NCBI GenBank assembly: GCA_021234155.1
Contig: JAJEKV010000008.1
Span: 7,900,445-7,964,444, forward strand
Origin: Isoetes taiwanensis
Lineage: Eukaryota; Streptophyta; Lycopodiopsida; Isoetales; Isoetaceae
Direction: 5' to 3'
DNA length: 64,000 nt
In this document: positions 33,872-44,999 of the stretch, one piece after another
Layout of the letters: each line of letters starts with the position of its first letter
Numbering within the stretch: the stretch's first letter is position 1
The notes under the pieces: model-generated
Told to the model about the DNA's origin: nothing
Databases searched by the model: none
The model's input: the letters and a program-made list of their open reading frames with translations, nothing else
Made by a program: the position numbers and the translations under genes

Positions 33872-35420
33872 ATGTCTTTTATGAGGAGGGCTGCCCAGAA
33901 AGGCCAAATCCAATGGACATCTGTCTTTTTGTAACCCAATTGAATCAGAGTCTGCACAGACTCAAAATTCGGTCCAGAATTCTGCCATGCCCTCCCATGA
34001 CATTCCTGATGTTGCACAGGGCTGGGATGCAATAGATGCCTCTGTCACGTTGGCCTTGTCTGGTCAGGACGTGCCCCGCGCCTTCTTTGATGCCATGTCT
34101 TTGTTTTGCAACAAGAGGTGCATTGCTGGTGCAGTTGCCTTGGAGAGGGGATCCTCTGCTGATCACCTCCATATGTAGGTTGTCCTTAGAGCCCGTTACA
34201 AGAGTCCTAAGGCCTTGAATGATGCTATCAAAAGGGAGTTTAATTGGCCTTCTACGCTTGCGGGTGTTATCTTAGTATGCAAGGCCCTCAAGAATAACAG
34301 ATTGCATTGTTTCGAGGGTATGTTAGGGTACTGCATGAACGATATAGGGAAAGTACATTACTCCTGTCACTTGCATAATATATTTGAGAGTATGATTGAT
34401 AAAGGAAAAGATTTGTACTTGAGATGAGGAGTTAGGGACACGAAGAATCTTTGTATGTTGGATAATAGAAACCTTTTGAACAAGGCTGCCCACTTTGTGT
34501 TCTACCATGGTGGGCGCAGATTGACCCCTAGTTTGATGTTCAAAATTTGCAGGATGCTGAGAAGCGAAAAATATACTCTGAGCAGCAGTTGGATAATCCC
34601 ATCTAATACTGCTCATGTGAACGAACACAGGGTCCGTGCCGCTTGGAGGGTCTTGTTGAATCCCAGTCGTTGTATGCCGTCTGATGTGAGAACAATTCTG
34701 TTTGGTCTCCCTGCAGGTTACGTCCCTGTTGAACGAAATGGGCCAGGCCGCCGCCAATATTGGGATGACTCAATCCCCCCGATGAGATGGACTGCAATTT
34801 CCAGGAGATCCATGATCCATCGTTCAGCCCTGATATTGAAATCCCTGACCATGGTGTTGATTATATCCCCATCCACACCGGGGATCATACGATGACAGTT
34901 GGCTAATCTATTGTTTTTGTTGTTGCACGTACAACTTTATTTCTGTCCGTGTTTTGGTTTGTTTCAGCATGTGTTTGTATTGGTAACAAGTTGTTGCAGG
35001 ATAGGGATGGAGACCGATGGCAATCCTCCTGGGGAGACCAGTCATCCTGCTGTGACTATAGATCCATCTTTCATAAGCACTGTGATTGAGGATTCCCATC
35101 CAAATCCTGAGGTTTATGCTCCTGAGGGGGAGCAGATGTTTACTGCAGAGGAATTTTTGACCAGTATCATTCAGGTTGGAATGGAGGCTCATCGAATAGA
35201 TGCCCCCCTCAGGATCCTGAGAGGCAGCTGACTAGCTTTTATGTGGCGATCGATTCCGCGATGTCCAGTGTGGCCTGGGAGCAGCTTGGTGCCCCGTTAT
35301 CTGAACTGCAGGCTTTGAGGTCTCACATGAGCTTGGCCAGGTGCTTGTTGACACAGGAAATCTGGCAGCTTGATGCTGTGATCATGGGGGCTACATCTGG
35401 ACAGACCAGGAACTAGGCGT
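33872..35420 (+). pseudogene. Rep-like (HUH endonuclease) element, copy C, most complete length
   Basis: This copy shows the full layout of the family. After MSFMRRAAQKG and a frameshift, one frame runs from 33987 to 34895 broken by just two stops. It contains ASVTLALSGQDVPRAFFD (motif I), SADHLHM (HUH motif, directly followed by TAG where copy A has CAG) and GYCMND (tyrosine motif, the K of copy A replaced by N). A TGA at 34425 lies next to the position where copy A also has TGA. The C-terminal domain reads NKAAHFVFYHGGRRLTPSL, WIIPSNTAHVNEHRVRAAW and CMPSDVRTILFGLPAGYVP. After an intron-like gap (about 34905-35000, ending ttgttgcagg) a tail follows: FTAEEFLTSIIQVGMEAHR, and after a frameshift a tail ending GQTRN at 35416. 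No helicase or DDE domain is present. Inactive, but informative for the ancestral protein of about 500 residues. Confidence 0.68.
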
Positions 35421-35606
35421 TGTTCTTTCTATTGTGTTTGCAGTGTTTTTGTTTATGCAGTTTGATACGCGTGGCCCCAGACCACATGTACATTCTCTGA
35501 GCCTGTGAATATGTGAAGTCCTGTTGCTTCATGCTATGTCTTGTACATGCTTTGCGCTTTCCATTTGACTAACATCTGCAGGGTTGAAGAGGGCTTTGGC
35601 CCTTGG

Positions 35607-35645
35607 GCATAAGGGAGGCCCCTTGCACCGGGATCTCCCTTATGC
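35607..35645. repeat. Perfect 11-bp hairpin after Rep-like copy C
   Basis: gcataagggag and ctcccttatgc are exact complements separated by 17 bases. The left arm sequence recurs at 35723. Possible terminal or subterminal structure of the Rep-like element. Confidence 0.75.
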
Positions 35646-35651
35646 TCGGAT

Positions 35652-35690
35652 GAGCATTGGCATTGCATTGGGTTTTAATTCCCCAAGCTC
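35652..35690 (+). repeat. GAGC-GGG-CCC-GCTC hairpin module 1 after copy C
   Basis: gagcattggcattgcattgg ... ttccccaagctc: outer pairing gagc/gctc, inner ggg/ccc. Followed by actaacgaatcgtgtttgtt, which recurs after module 2. Confidence 0.7.
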
Positions 35691-35750
35691 ACTAACGAAT
35701 CGTGTTTGTTCGAGCATAAGGGAGGCCCCTTGCACCAGGATCTCCCTGGG

Positions 35751-35972
35751 CGTTTGGTCTAGTGGTAACACACTAGTTCTTTAGCAATGTGGTCTCGAGT
35801 TCGAGACCGCCCAGAATCGCACTCAGTACTGTTGGAGGTCAAATCCCAACAGACGCAATGTAAGGTGGTTGGGGGCAGGGCCCAACCGAGCAATGTAGTG
35901 TGGTGTGTGGTCACATGTCCAGTTGGATGCTGCCTAGTGGCGTGACGTTAAAACTACTATCTATCTTATGCT
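35751..35972 (+). repeat. tRNA-derived SINE-like element
   Basis: Begins gggcgtttggtctagtgg and reads ggtctcgagttcgagacc 40 bases later. These match polymerase III A-box (TGGTCTAGTGG) and B-box (GTTCGAGAC) consensus at tRNA spacing, but the arms do not fold into a tRNA. A 150-bp unrelated body follows, ending aaaactactatctatctt. The insert separates two copies of the hairpin module (35652-35690 and 35978-36016). Confidence 0.65.
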
Positions 35973-35977
35973 CGAAT

Positions 35978-36016
35978 GAGCTTTGGCATTGCATTGGGGT
36001 TCAATGCCCCAAGCTC
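35978..36016 (+). repeat. GAGC-GGG-CCC-GCTC hairpin module 2 after copy C
   Basis: gagctttggcattgcattgg ... atgccccaagctc, near-identical to module 1, also followed by actaacgaatcgtgtttgtt. A third, more distant version (ggcatgggcattggatattt ... ataccccaggctc) lies at 36173-36213. Confidence 0.7.
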
Positions 36017-36219
36017 ACTAACGAATCGTGTTTGTTGATTTCCAGGAAACAAAGAAAGAACCATGTATAGGATCATCGAATGCATGCCATTGACAACTGG
36101 ATCTTGGAGTCGTAGTCAATTAGCATGTGTTCGATGGCTCCTATGCATGGGCCGAACGTGGAACACAGGTAAGGCATGGGCATTGGATATTTGGGGTTCG
36201 ATACCCCAGGCTCTACTTA

Positions 36220-39200
36220 TTGTTTTCCTACTGTATTGTATTACATTGTTCTTTTCCTACTGTATTGTATTGCATTGAAAATACCCTTTTATGTAATGGT
36301 CTTTGCCTTAATAATGTCCCTCTCATGGCCAGGTCAACAGGGGCAAGTTTGACTTGCAAAAGACTCAGTTTGTACGCTCTGGATTTAAGGGGAGAGAATA
36401 TGCTCCCACATGTGCTGCAATCCAATGGACAAAAAGCCATAATACACGATTTAGCCATAATGCACAATAATATTCCTCAATCTAATGGTCATGAAAAAGT
36501 ATGAGACACCCCAAATGATAATACGCCCCAAATTATTAAATTCGTGTTTTATAAAACAACTCAAAAGAGCATAACTTGTGAGTTTCAACTCCAACTTAGA
36601 TGGATCTGATCCATCTTATCAACTTTTGTCATGCCAACTTTCGCATTTTAGATGAATTTAATCTTGTTGGAAAGATCTTATCATGATCTGCAACTTTTCT
36701 GAAGATAACTTTTGCCGATCTAGAGCGTCCATTTTTTTGGTCTGTCTTCGTGCCTCCAATAGAATAGGTTTACCTCGTTTGCCGACATAGCTTGTGGTCG
36801 ATAGGCATTTCGAACATCCGCCACCCTAGCTTATATTCGATGGGCATCGCAAGCATCTGCGTCATGGTCTGTGATGAAGACGACGGCAACATATCTTCAA
36901 TCCGCCCGAATGCTTAGCGCCACATGGAGGAATCCGGCCGCAGGAGATGTGACTAGAGTCCTATATATAAGAATTGCAATGTCGGTTGATAGATAGAGTG
37001 CTGTTGTGGATGCTAAAGCCAAGGTTTCTACAGATTTGATGTTGTTCTAGCTCCTCAAGTTCAAGCAATGCTCTTTAAACTTTCGTTCTGGTGCAATTAA
37101 TCTGGTGCTATTTGTATTGTTCCGTGCATGCTTGAATAATATATGTAGACTTCTTAGCTATGTAGTTTTAGCTCAGTTTTAAGTAGCAGATGATTACATC
37201 TTCCCTGCAGTTCAATGTGCGTGTGATCATTGTTGTCCCTAAACTCTATTCCATTGCGTGGCTATTTGTAATAATGGTGCAAATAAGTTAGACAATAAGG
37301 AAGGAAAATCAAAGAACATTATGACAATAGAACGATTATCTGTATCACCATAATGAAGAATCAACCTTTAAAACATTGTGTCTGACGCAAACTTCATAGT
37401 AATTGTTTGTTGGCTTTTTAAATCATATTTTAGAGATAAAGCTTTGTTGTATTGTCCACATGTTATCTCCATAATATCCTCATTGAGACCAGTTACACGT
37501 CCTAGGTTTTTCAGTTTTCCAGAATGCACCTGTTTCCAAGAATGCTTGACCTTAAAGTGAAAAATATTGATATACATGTTCCATTTGATTCTGATTTCTC
37601 ATAAGGGAGTTGGACCTTCAATTATTTAGGTAGATGAAAGTTGTGCCTTTGTTATTGAAAGAAGTTTATTATATTGAAGTCCTCGGGAAGCAATAATGGA
37701 GCTTTATATTAACGTGCAGTGAAAAACCCAATTCTTTTCTATAGTACGAGGGTCTTGATGATAACCAACCAATTGTTTTCTACAGTAGGAGGATCTTGAT
37801 GATAACTATATAAGTCTGACCTTTTGCCTATCTTATCATTATTTTCATGCTGCAGATGTTGCTTCATAAAGGTGAACTTTAGTTGTTTATGTAAACTCAA
37901 TTCGTCCGTAAATGATCCAATATGGTTGTGGCAGTTGAGAAATGACTTTAATTGAGTATTAAAGAAGCTTAATTCATTGATACACTCACAATCAAGTGGT
38001 ATTAATCATGCAGTCCAAGGAGATGGATTGTCGTAAGATTGCCATCACAAATGCATAACCTGGGACTGGTGAAAACTTTCCTTCCCTTCGATATTTTGTC
38101 AAGTGTACAAGAATAAATATTTGAATGGATAACATGTGAAAAATAGAAGTACTACATTGGGATATAACATTGGAATATAGTAATCGGTGGAAAAATTATG
38201 ATATTACATTAGAATATAGTAATTTTCTGGTGAAAAAGTTTGTGGGTCTTAAACGTTATGGATTTCTGTGTGGAAAGCTACACATTAGAATTCACTGTGG
38301 CTCTAGAATAATACTGAATTTTCCTTTATAAAATAGTCGATTCAAACATCAATACAACATTGTATCCTTGATAAATATTGATAAATAGAAATTTCTCAAG
38401 TGTGTTGTCTCCCAAAATCATCCCCTTCTTCTGACATAAAGTGCTTGAGCTTTTTGACTGAACCATAAATTGATTTTTAGATGGTCGATTTCTACTTTGA
38501 TCTATTTGATTTATTTAGATTCCTTTTTTTTTGAACAACATTGTATTGTCAAACGTTGGGCATTAATAGTGGGTCCAACTACACAGGTCGAACTAAAGAA
38601 ATGTTCCTGGCGGCTTTGACCACCACCATAAATTTCTTGTACCTATAAACTTCCCACAATTTGAACTTTCCCTAATTTGTTTTGTAAGGGGAGGGTATTC
38701 GCGCAATGTTTAGGACTATGATTAGGTAAAGTATTGTATGAAAAGTCATATATTTAAGGGAGTTTGAGCAGCTTGGTTGGTTTATAAGTCTCATTTCTAT
38801 TTTCGATTACTTTGGAGGCATTTGTTGCAATGGTTTAAAAAGAGAAAGAGGTGGAGTGATTTTTCGGAAAGTATTGGAGTGCAGGCATGATGCCCTTCCT
38901 GTGGAAGAGCCAGGCGAAGATTGCGATAGTGCAAACTCGAATTTTTCCAGATCCAAATTTTGCCAGATTTGAGGGTAGGGACAGATTTGGGAGAGCCACA
39001 CGTTAGAAGCATGCCTTCTTTTCAGAAGAAGTTCTACAGATTCAGGCTGTAGAGGGAGTTGGCGCCACATGCCATTGGCCAAAAGACTGTTGGTGCTAAT
39101 GCTATGTGGAGGTCCAACTCCTCTAACCTGCTTGATTTTGCAGCCTATTTGGTTTGAGAGAAGTGAGTTTGCATTGCTTATGCGAGGACTGTAGAGAGGC

Positions 39201-39480
39201 CAGTGTGCTTAAAGGTGCAATTCCTTCATCCCTCTTCTTCGCTTGAGTTTATGGGAGAGTCCATACCTATCGAACAGAGGTTTCTTTGGCTTGCTCACTG
39301 ACGAGAGTTGTGGCATGGTAGCTCTGGCTACTGAGGTATAGATCAGGCAGCTAGATGATTCTGTTGCATATATAAAATCCGTGTTTACCTTTATCTTTTT
39401 TCCAAGAGCTTTCGTGCATACAGGATTGCATTTTGAATTGAGTATCATTCGGGCTAGCCCTTTTGTGGGCAGTTAAGGAT
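36220..39480. other. Long intergenic stretch without recognised gene
   Basis: AT-rich with several weak open frames (for example minus 38797-39082 and 39209-39448) and no recognised domain. Short direct repeats occur near 37735-37810 (tagtacgagggtcttgatga / cagtaggaggatcttgatga). Confidence 0.45.
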
Positions 39481-39489
39481 CCATAGCTT

Positions 39490-41376
39490 GTGGCAATTTC
39501 GTGGATCTGATAGTCCTATGCAACGAAAAAGGGATCTAACAGATCAGAAGCCCAGAACTACCCACGTTTCTGTCAATTATTACGTAAGAAGAAGATTTCT
39601 AATGAATGCTGGATTGGATAGGACGAAAGCTTGTAATGCTGGAAGGGTTTTTTTCTTAAACATCCTCAAATATACAAAAAATGGAGATCCCATGATCTGA
39701 ATTTCATTAGTGATCTCTGGAATATCGACAGATGAATTACCTGGTCGGCCTTAAAAAAGAAAAGTAAAGGTACTGGCTCTGATAAAAAGATTTTATACCA
39801 TATAAAGCAGGTGGTTGGTAATTTAAGACCAACTCCATCTACTAATGATTTTCATTGGCAGCTGAACAGAAAATGTCTGTATAAAGTTAGCACCATATAT
39901 GATTTTCTTAATCATAAGATGAATCCAGGAAAAGTCTCTTCTAGCTGGCATCTTAGTACAGATACTTCAAAGTCTCTTATTCATAACGTTTGGAACTCGT
40001 ATTGCTCTAAAAAGATCTCTTTCTTCATTTGGCTTTTAGCCAATAAAAGTGTTCCCTGTCTTCTTAATTTCTCCAATAGAGATCTAAATATTCCACCTCT
40101 TTGTCCTCTTCTTCTGCTCAAAGCTTATGCCTTTTTGGAGGTGGTTTGAACTTTACTTTGGCTCCAAAGATAGATCCTCTATAATTAACTTCTTGCAGAC
40201 AAACAACACTTTTACCAACACTATTGCCTTCATTGCTCTTATGAATATCTGGAAATCGAGGAATAGATATCTATATGGACATAAGAGATTCTCTGTTACT
40301 TGAATTAAAATTCATTTCATATTTGATATTGAATTGGATGCTACTGCCCATAGAAATATTGCGGCTGGTGTTGGGATCGACATGGTTCATATGAAGGGTA
40401 TTTCAATTTGTATAAATCAAACTTGTCTTTTACACAAGACACTAAAATTCCTTTATTCTAGGATACATGGAGCTGTATCGAGGTCACCAGGAAAGAAAAT
40501 TTGATAGAGGCTCAAGTATGTATGAAGTTAAGCTATATGGAGATATCAGGCCACATGAACATCAAGTCAAATTCCCCCCTCATAATCAATGGGCGGTAAG
40601 GCAGATGATCAAAGACAATGAAGTATGCAAGGCAAGAGAAAGGATTTGGGCTGCAACCTTCACTAGATAAGTTTTTCAGATGGCATATATGTACTGGTTT
40701 ATTCATAATCACCATCAGGAGTTCATTGAAAGGAAATTTACCAAATACATGCAGTTATATTACACTCACAGGATGTTAGCAAATGCATATGGTACCCTTC
40801 TCTTACTCATGGTACAACAGGATTTCTACAGGATGATTAGAGATCATATGTGGATGGCTGATTCCTATATCAAAGGCGCTGCTGATAGTTTCACCATTAA
40901 ATATAACCAGTTGTTTAACTCTGCCACAAACTCTGCTGATCCAAAGATTCCTACCATTCCCTCTACCAAAATTGATACCATAGCCTCTTCCTAGATGCAT
41001 TAAGATCTTTTGGTTTTGCAGGTTTATTACAAGATCAGCTTTCGTAAGAATAAGGCAATGGACATGATGGTGATCAATTTTTACATCGCATATTATTGGG
41101 AGCAGCTCAATTTTGTGAATATTATTGGATTTCATAATCTAATTCAGCTTCTTAGGACTACTTAAAGACTTTTCCTTAAGGGTTGACGAGGTCAACTAAA
41201 CTTTATTCTGCTTCTTATCTAAACTTTGACCACCATATTTTGCATACCTTAAGTTTAAAAAGCTTTTGCTTTGTTTTAGGCATGCACTCTATTGGCTGCC
41301 AAAACCTTTGTATGTTTTTCCTTAATTAATAAGAAAATCATCTCGTTCCTTCAAAAAAAAAAAAAAAAAAAAAAAC
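39490..41376 (+). mobile_element. LINE fragment (third family) with zf-RVT-like end and poly(A)
   Basis: The frame at 39811-40149 reads FHWQLNRKCLYKVSTIYDF, then NSYCSKKISFFIWLLANKS and LNIPPLCPL, the linker and start of a zf-RVT domain seen after plant LINE reverse transcriptases. The following residues are frame-shifted but still read MNIWKSRNRYLY. A poly(A) of about 22 bases at 41355-41376 closes the element and abuts the left LTR. The part between 40467 and 41160 encodes an unrelated open frame described separately. Confidence 0.65.
40467..40994 (+). pseudogene. Unrecognised open frame with one in-frame stop, in the 3' part of a LINE
   Basis: One frame of 176 codons from MELYRGHQERKFDRGSSM is broken only by a stop at 40668-40670. 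It reads IRPHEHQVKFPPHNQWAV before the stop and MAYMYWFIHNHHQEFIERKF and YTHRMLANAYGTLLLLMVQQ after it. A further piece after ttttgcag at 41022 reads VYYKISFRKNKAMDMMVI and ends at 41164, so it may be a second exon. No family is recognised. It may be an additional LINE protein, a captured host sequence or another element. Predicted helical and rich in H, M, Y. Confidence 0.45.
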
Positions 41377-41468
41377 CTACTATGGTAGCCTTGTACACCT
41401 CAAGCGTGAATAGGGAAGCATGGCTAAGTTATATAACATAAATTTTCCAACCTTAGGATGGAACCATT

Positions 41469-43190
41469 ATTTTTTTTTTTTTTGAAGGACGTCAAACTTT
41501 ATTAATAACACTCCATCATGATACATAATACAATGCAGAGACAGGAATAAAAACCCAGTGGATAATTAGATCCAACTGAGCAGGACCACTCGTGTAAGCA
41601 TGACAATATAATGCAATTCACACTATTTTCCTTCCTACAAAGAGAAGAAGAATATATAATCATATTTCTAAAAAAGTTACTTTAACCAGGTCGAACTTCC
41701 ACGTCCATAGAATCATTAATATCAACTTGATCTGCTCCCTGGTGCCTCAATGTCACTGAATCAGGGACATCCACTGTAACAATCATAGCAGATATTGGAG
41801 CTACGGAATGAACTAACGCAGATTGAGGAGCTGAGCTATTTTTATGACATGCAAGCTTCTTCGAGCGTGGAGTAGACCATCCTTCTTCCAAGAATTCTTG
41901 CTTGTGAGCAATGTCCTAAAGATGAGAGTGTTGATCCTCATTAAGAGAATCTATTGATATAGACTGAGACGGAGACGCACTAACACAAATAGAAAGAGAT
42001 ACACAAATTTGAGAACCATTAACAATAGAATGGGCAAGATGCATACCCGATCCATTGGCAATAGCAATCATAAAATCAGACACTTGCAATTCTAGTGGAA
42101 AATCCTCTAAGGCAAGCCAGCAAGGCATGCAGACTTACTTCGCAAGAATCCAGAAGAATAAACCTGATATAGAAGATAATGTCCCCAAAGAGGATCAACA
42201 CCACGCTCCACAAGCCTGTCAACTGCAAGTGAAGAGTCAAACATGACCAAGAAGGAATTATTATCTTCATCCAAAACTTTTAGAGACGCATAATGACGGA
42301 GACCCAGTCGCTGAAGGTGATGTTTCAGCCAGAATCCAACTCTCCTGAGATCCAAAAACTGCCCAGTGAAATGGCAAACAATTGCATGAGACGCAAGGTT
42401 CTGAACACACTACAAATGAGCATTATGATCAATTTCAACAACTGGTAAACCAGCCTGTGAAAAAACATTTGAACATTATTGTGCCTCATAGAATACACCC
42501 CCAGGAGGCAACTGAACATCCATACGGTCATCTTATGCTTGTAACTCATTTAGATACGAGCTCAATTCTTTCTTGTTATTCTGTAACATAATATTCAATG
42601 CAGCAGAGACACGAGCAGATTGCACACTGGATGTCAAATCACGTTTAATCCAATCGCTAAATCGTGTAGAAGGCGCTCTAGCCATAGCATCATAAGAACC
42701 TCCAAGAGCAGAGGGAGCAGACACATACCCAACAGAAGTAGACAAAAAAAAGAAGTAAATGCAACAGTAGAAGTATTTACAGTGGTTGAGAAGTAGACGA
42801 AGGTGCAGATTTAGAAAGAGCGGGAAAGTGTTGCAAGCTTGTACTCATATTAACAAGAGAAGGGTCAAAAGAAAGAGGATTGAGGCGAGAATTATTGAAT
42901 AAATTAGGAAACTGCAAAGGAGAATTCATATCATGTACAGAAGAAGAAGCAGAAGCACCACCTACCACTTTCTTGGCTGACAAACGTGCTCCAAAAGCAG
43001 GCAAACTAGGGTTTGCCATGGTAGCCGAAATCAGTAAACTCCAAATCCGACCCAGGTAGACACAACAAAGCTATATGAATTATACACCGATCACATCTCT
43101 AGCTTTCCAATGCACTAAAAAACACCTGAATCTGACACTTAAGCCAGAAGTTATGAAGAAAACCGCGTCGAGACCCTACATGGCGACCAT
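41469..43190 (-). mobile_element. LINE with ORF1 but without ORF2, nested in the left LTR
   Basis: On the minus strand this begins with a 5' UTR and an ORF1 start at 43019 (MANPSLPAFGARLSAKKVVG). ORF1 continues, with stops and frameshifts, through a DUF4283-like nucleic-acid-binding segment (MDLRRVGFWLKHHLQRLGL, 42355-42107) and a tail ending at 41682. A 3' UTR and poly(A) (41470-41483 on the plus strand as T) follow directly. The 3' UTR (ttttattcctgtctctgcattg) matches that of the LINE at 18136-18694. Endonuclease and reverse transcriptase are missing although both ends are present, so an internal deletion removed ORF2. Confidence 0.72.
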
Positions 43191-44323
43191 CACAGTGCCC
43201 CCAAAGGAACACAAGTTCTTCCGGCGAAGGTATTTGGAGTAGTTTCTAGGTAGATCGTCTGGTAGTTAGGACTCCAGATGAGCTAGTATCTCGTATTTTT
43301 AATAGAGCCATTCTAGAGCTCTCAGTTTGGACCTTGAACCCTAATCAATGAACCCCCTGACTATAAGTGATTAGAATTAGATGTTATTCTCATTATTTAT
43401 CATGTTATGTAGATATACAATGTTGGTTGATCATGTTTGCACCTCTTGTGTTGGGAGGGGGGTAGAGACCTAGTAGTCTTGTTTAGATGATGCTTCTAGT
43501 TTAGACCCTTTAGTTCTTATTATATGCGGCCTGTGCATAGAACCCATCAGGCTTTGGAAGTTATGGAGTGACTGAGCACTACACAACGGGGTCGCTGGCA
43601 AGAGAAAGGGGGTCCCTGTTGAGCGCGGCTATTGGGGAATCGGCGCGAGCTAGGCTTATAGCCGGTCACTTCGTGAGGGCCGAGTATGGGTCCACTAATT
43701 CCTAGATCGATGGTGTCGCTCCAATCCTCAGGAGTTGTAGGGTTTCGCCTGGCTCCTGTTTCGGGAAGTTCAGTCGGGGACGAACATATGTCACTACGTT
43801 CTCTAGCCGCCTATCGAATCATTGTGCTTCGGGAAGGGGGTTCCGCCTTTCTTATTTTATCAGACCATGGAGATGCAACTCGGCGTAGCCTTGTAGGGTG
43901 ATACTTCGAGGTTGCAAATCTGGAAGGTTACAGTCACCTCAGAGCTTCTTCTAGCATATCTTGGTCTGCTCTATATTGGGATCCAACCGTCAGTCTACTT
44001 TCCCTATGAGTATGAGTCTGGGTAAGAGCTTATATGTTTTATGATATGTTGATATCTATGATGCATCTATGGATGGATGGATGTGTTACCCTTCGTGGTA
44101 GTTTATTATATTGTATTGCCAGTGCTGATGTTGTAGTATGCTTCCGCTGTTATAGGAGCCCATAGGGGATGGGCGCACAAGACACTTCCATGCCTCCCTT
44201 CCTACGTCTTGGCCACCCCAGGAATGGGGCAGACGGAGGGCCCATGTAGCAGACGATGCTGGATGGGGGATTTCCCATAGAGTATACGACTGGGCATCGT
44301 ATACTTTGTGGGGATCGTCATAA

Positions 44324-44337
44324 TGGTATCAAAGCAA
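44324..44337 (+). promoter_or_regulatory. Primer binding site (initiator methionine tRNA)
   Basis: tggtatcaaagcaa differs from the common plant primer site TGGTATCAGAGC at one position and lies four bases after the LTR end (tcgtca, 44320). Confidence 0.75.
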
Positions 44338-44510
44338 TATTCTTGGTTGACCAAGAGCTAACACTGGCTATAAATCTAATTAGGTAGATTAACTGGCCTA
44401 GTAAGGTGTGGAATGAAGATTCCAACCTTGGACTTCGATTGTGGGACAAATTTTTTTCCCAAGTAGTAGGGTCATAGAATTAGGCTACGTTATAGACTCA
44501 GGGAAAAAGA

Positions 44511-44990
44511 ATGAGTCAAATGAACATTCTAATGAATTTGGAGTGGAAATTATGTATTAGCACTAAATTCAAGCCTCAGACCACGCTCAAGGGCCGACTT
44601 GGAAGAAGAAGAGGAGGAGAAAGAGGTGGAAGAAAAGCCGGAGGGGGGAGCAAGAAGAAGAGGAACCGGAGGACCCCCAATGTTAGACCACCTTACTTTA
44701 AGTGGCCCAAGCTACCTAAACTGACAAAGAAGCAAAAGGTGGGGGAGAGACCCTTCAAACTCAAGCATGGCATCAAGTTTGAGAGGAAGAAGGCGGCCTT
44801 CAAGGTCTACTTCCGGCGATGGTCAAGGTATAACGATTCTTACTGGTGCCAAAATGTCCCGAAGTTCGTGAAGGGAGGGAAACCTCAGAATCCACACAAA
44901 GATGTCTACCACGGACCCAATTCGAAGCACGCACGAGTCTTCCGGGAGATCCGGCACTTTCAACCTTTTGATCCAAAAGGTGCCCTTTGA
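44511..44990 (+). CDS. Basic protein of an LTR element, unrecognised (possible gag remnant)
   Basis: A 159-codon frame 190 bases behind the primer site of the LTR element. Residues about 25-55 are extremely basic and glycine-rich (RLGRRRGGERGGRKAGGGSK), followed by a lysine-rich region (FKWPKLPKLTKKQKVGERPF) and an aromatic stretch (YFRRWSRYNDSYWCQNV). No zinc knuckle or capsid motif is evident. Its place behind the primer site suggests a nucleic-acid-binding gag-like product of the non-autonomous element, but that is inference. It may also be a decayed piece of a longer polyprotein. Confidence 0.45.
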   Translation: MSQMNILMNLEWKLCISTKFKPQTTLKGRLGRRRGGERGGRKAGGGSKKKRNRRTPNVRPPYFKWPKLPKLTKKQKVGERPFKLKHGIKFERKKAAFKVYFRRWSRYNDSYWCQNVPKFVKGGKPQNPHKDVYHGPNSKHARVFREIRHFQPFDPKGAL

Positions 44991-44999
44991 ACGACTACT

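Noticed and set aside
33296-33913. 205-codon minus-strand open frame
   Set aside because: It overlaps the 5' part of Rep-like copy C on the other strand, has random composition, and no recognisable domain.
35751-35820. Functional tRNA gene
   Set aside because: A and B boxes are present but the T-stem does not pair and no cloverleaf forms; a SINE head is the better reading.
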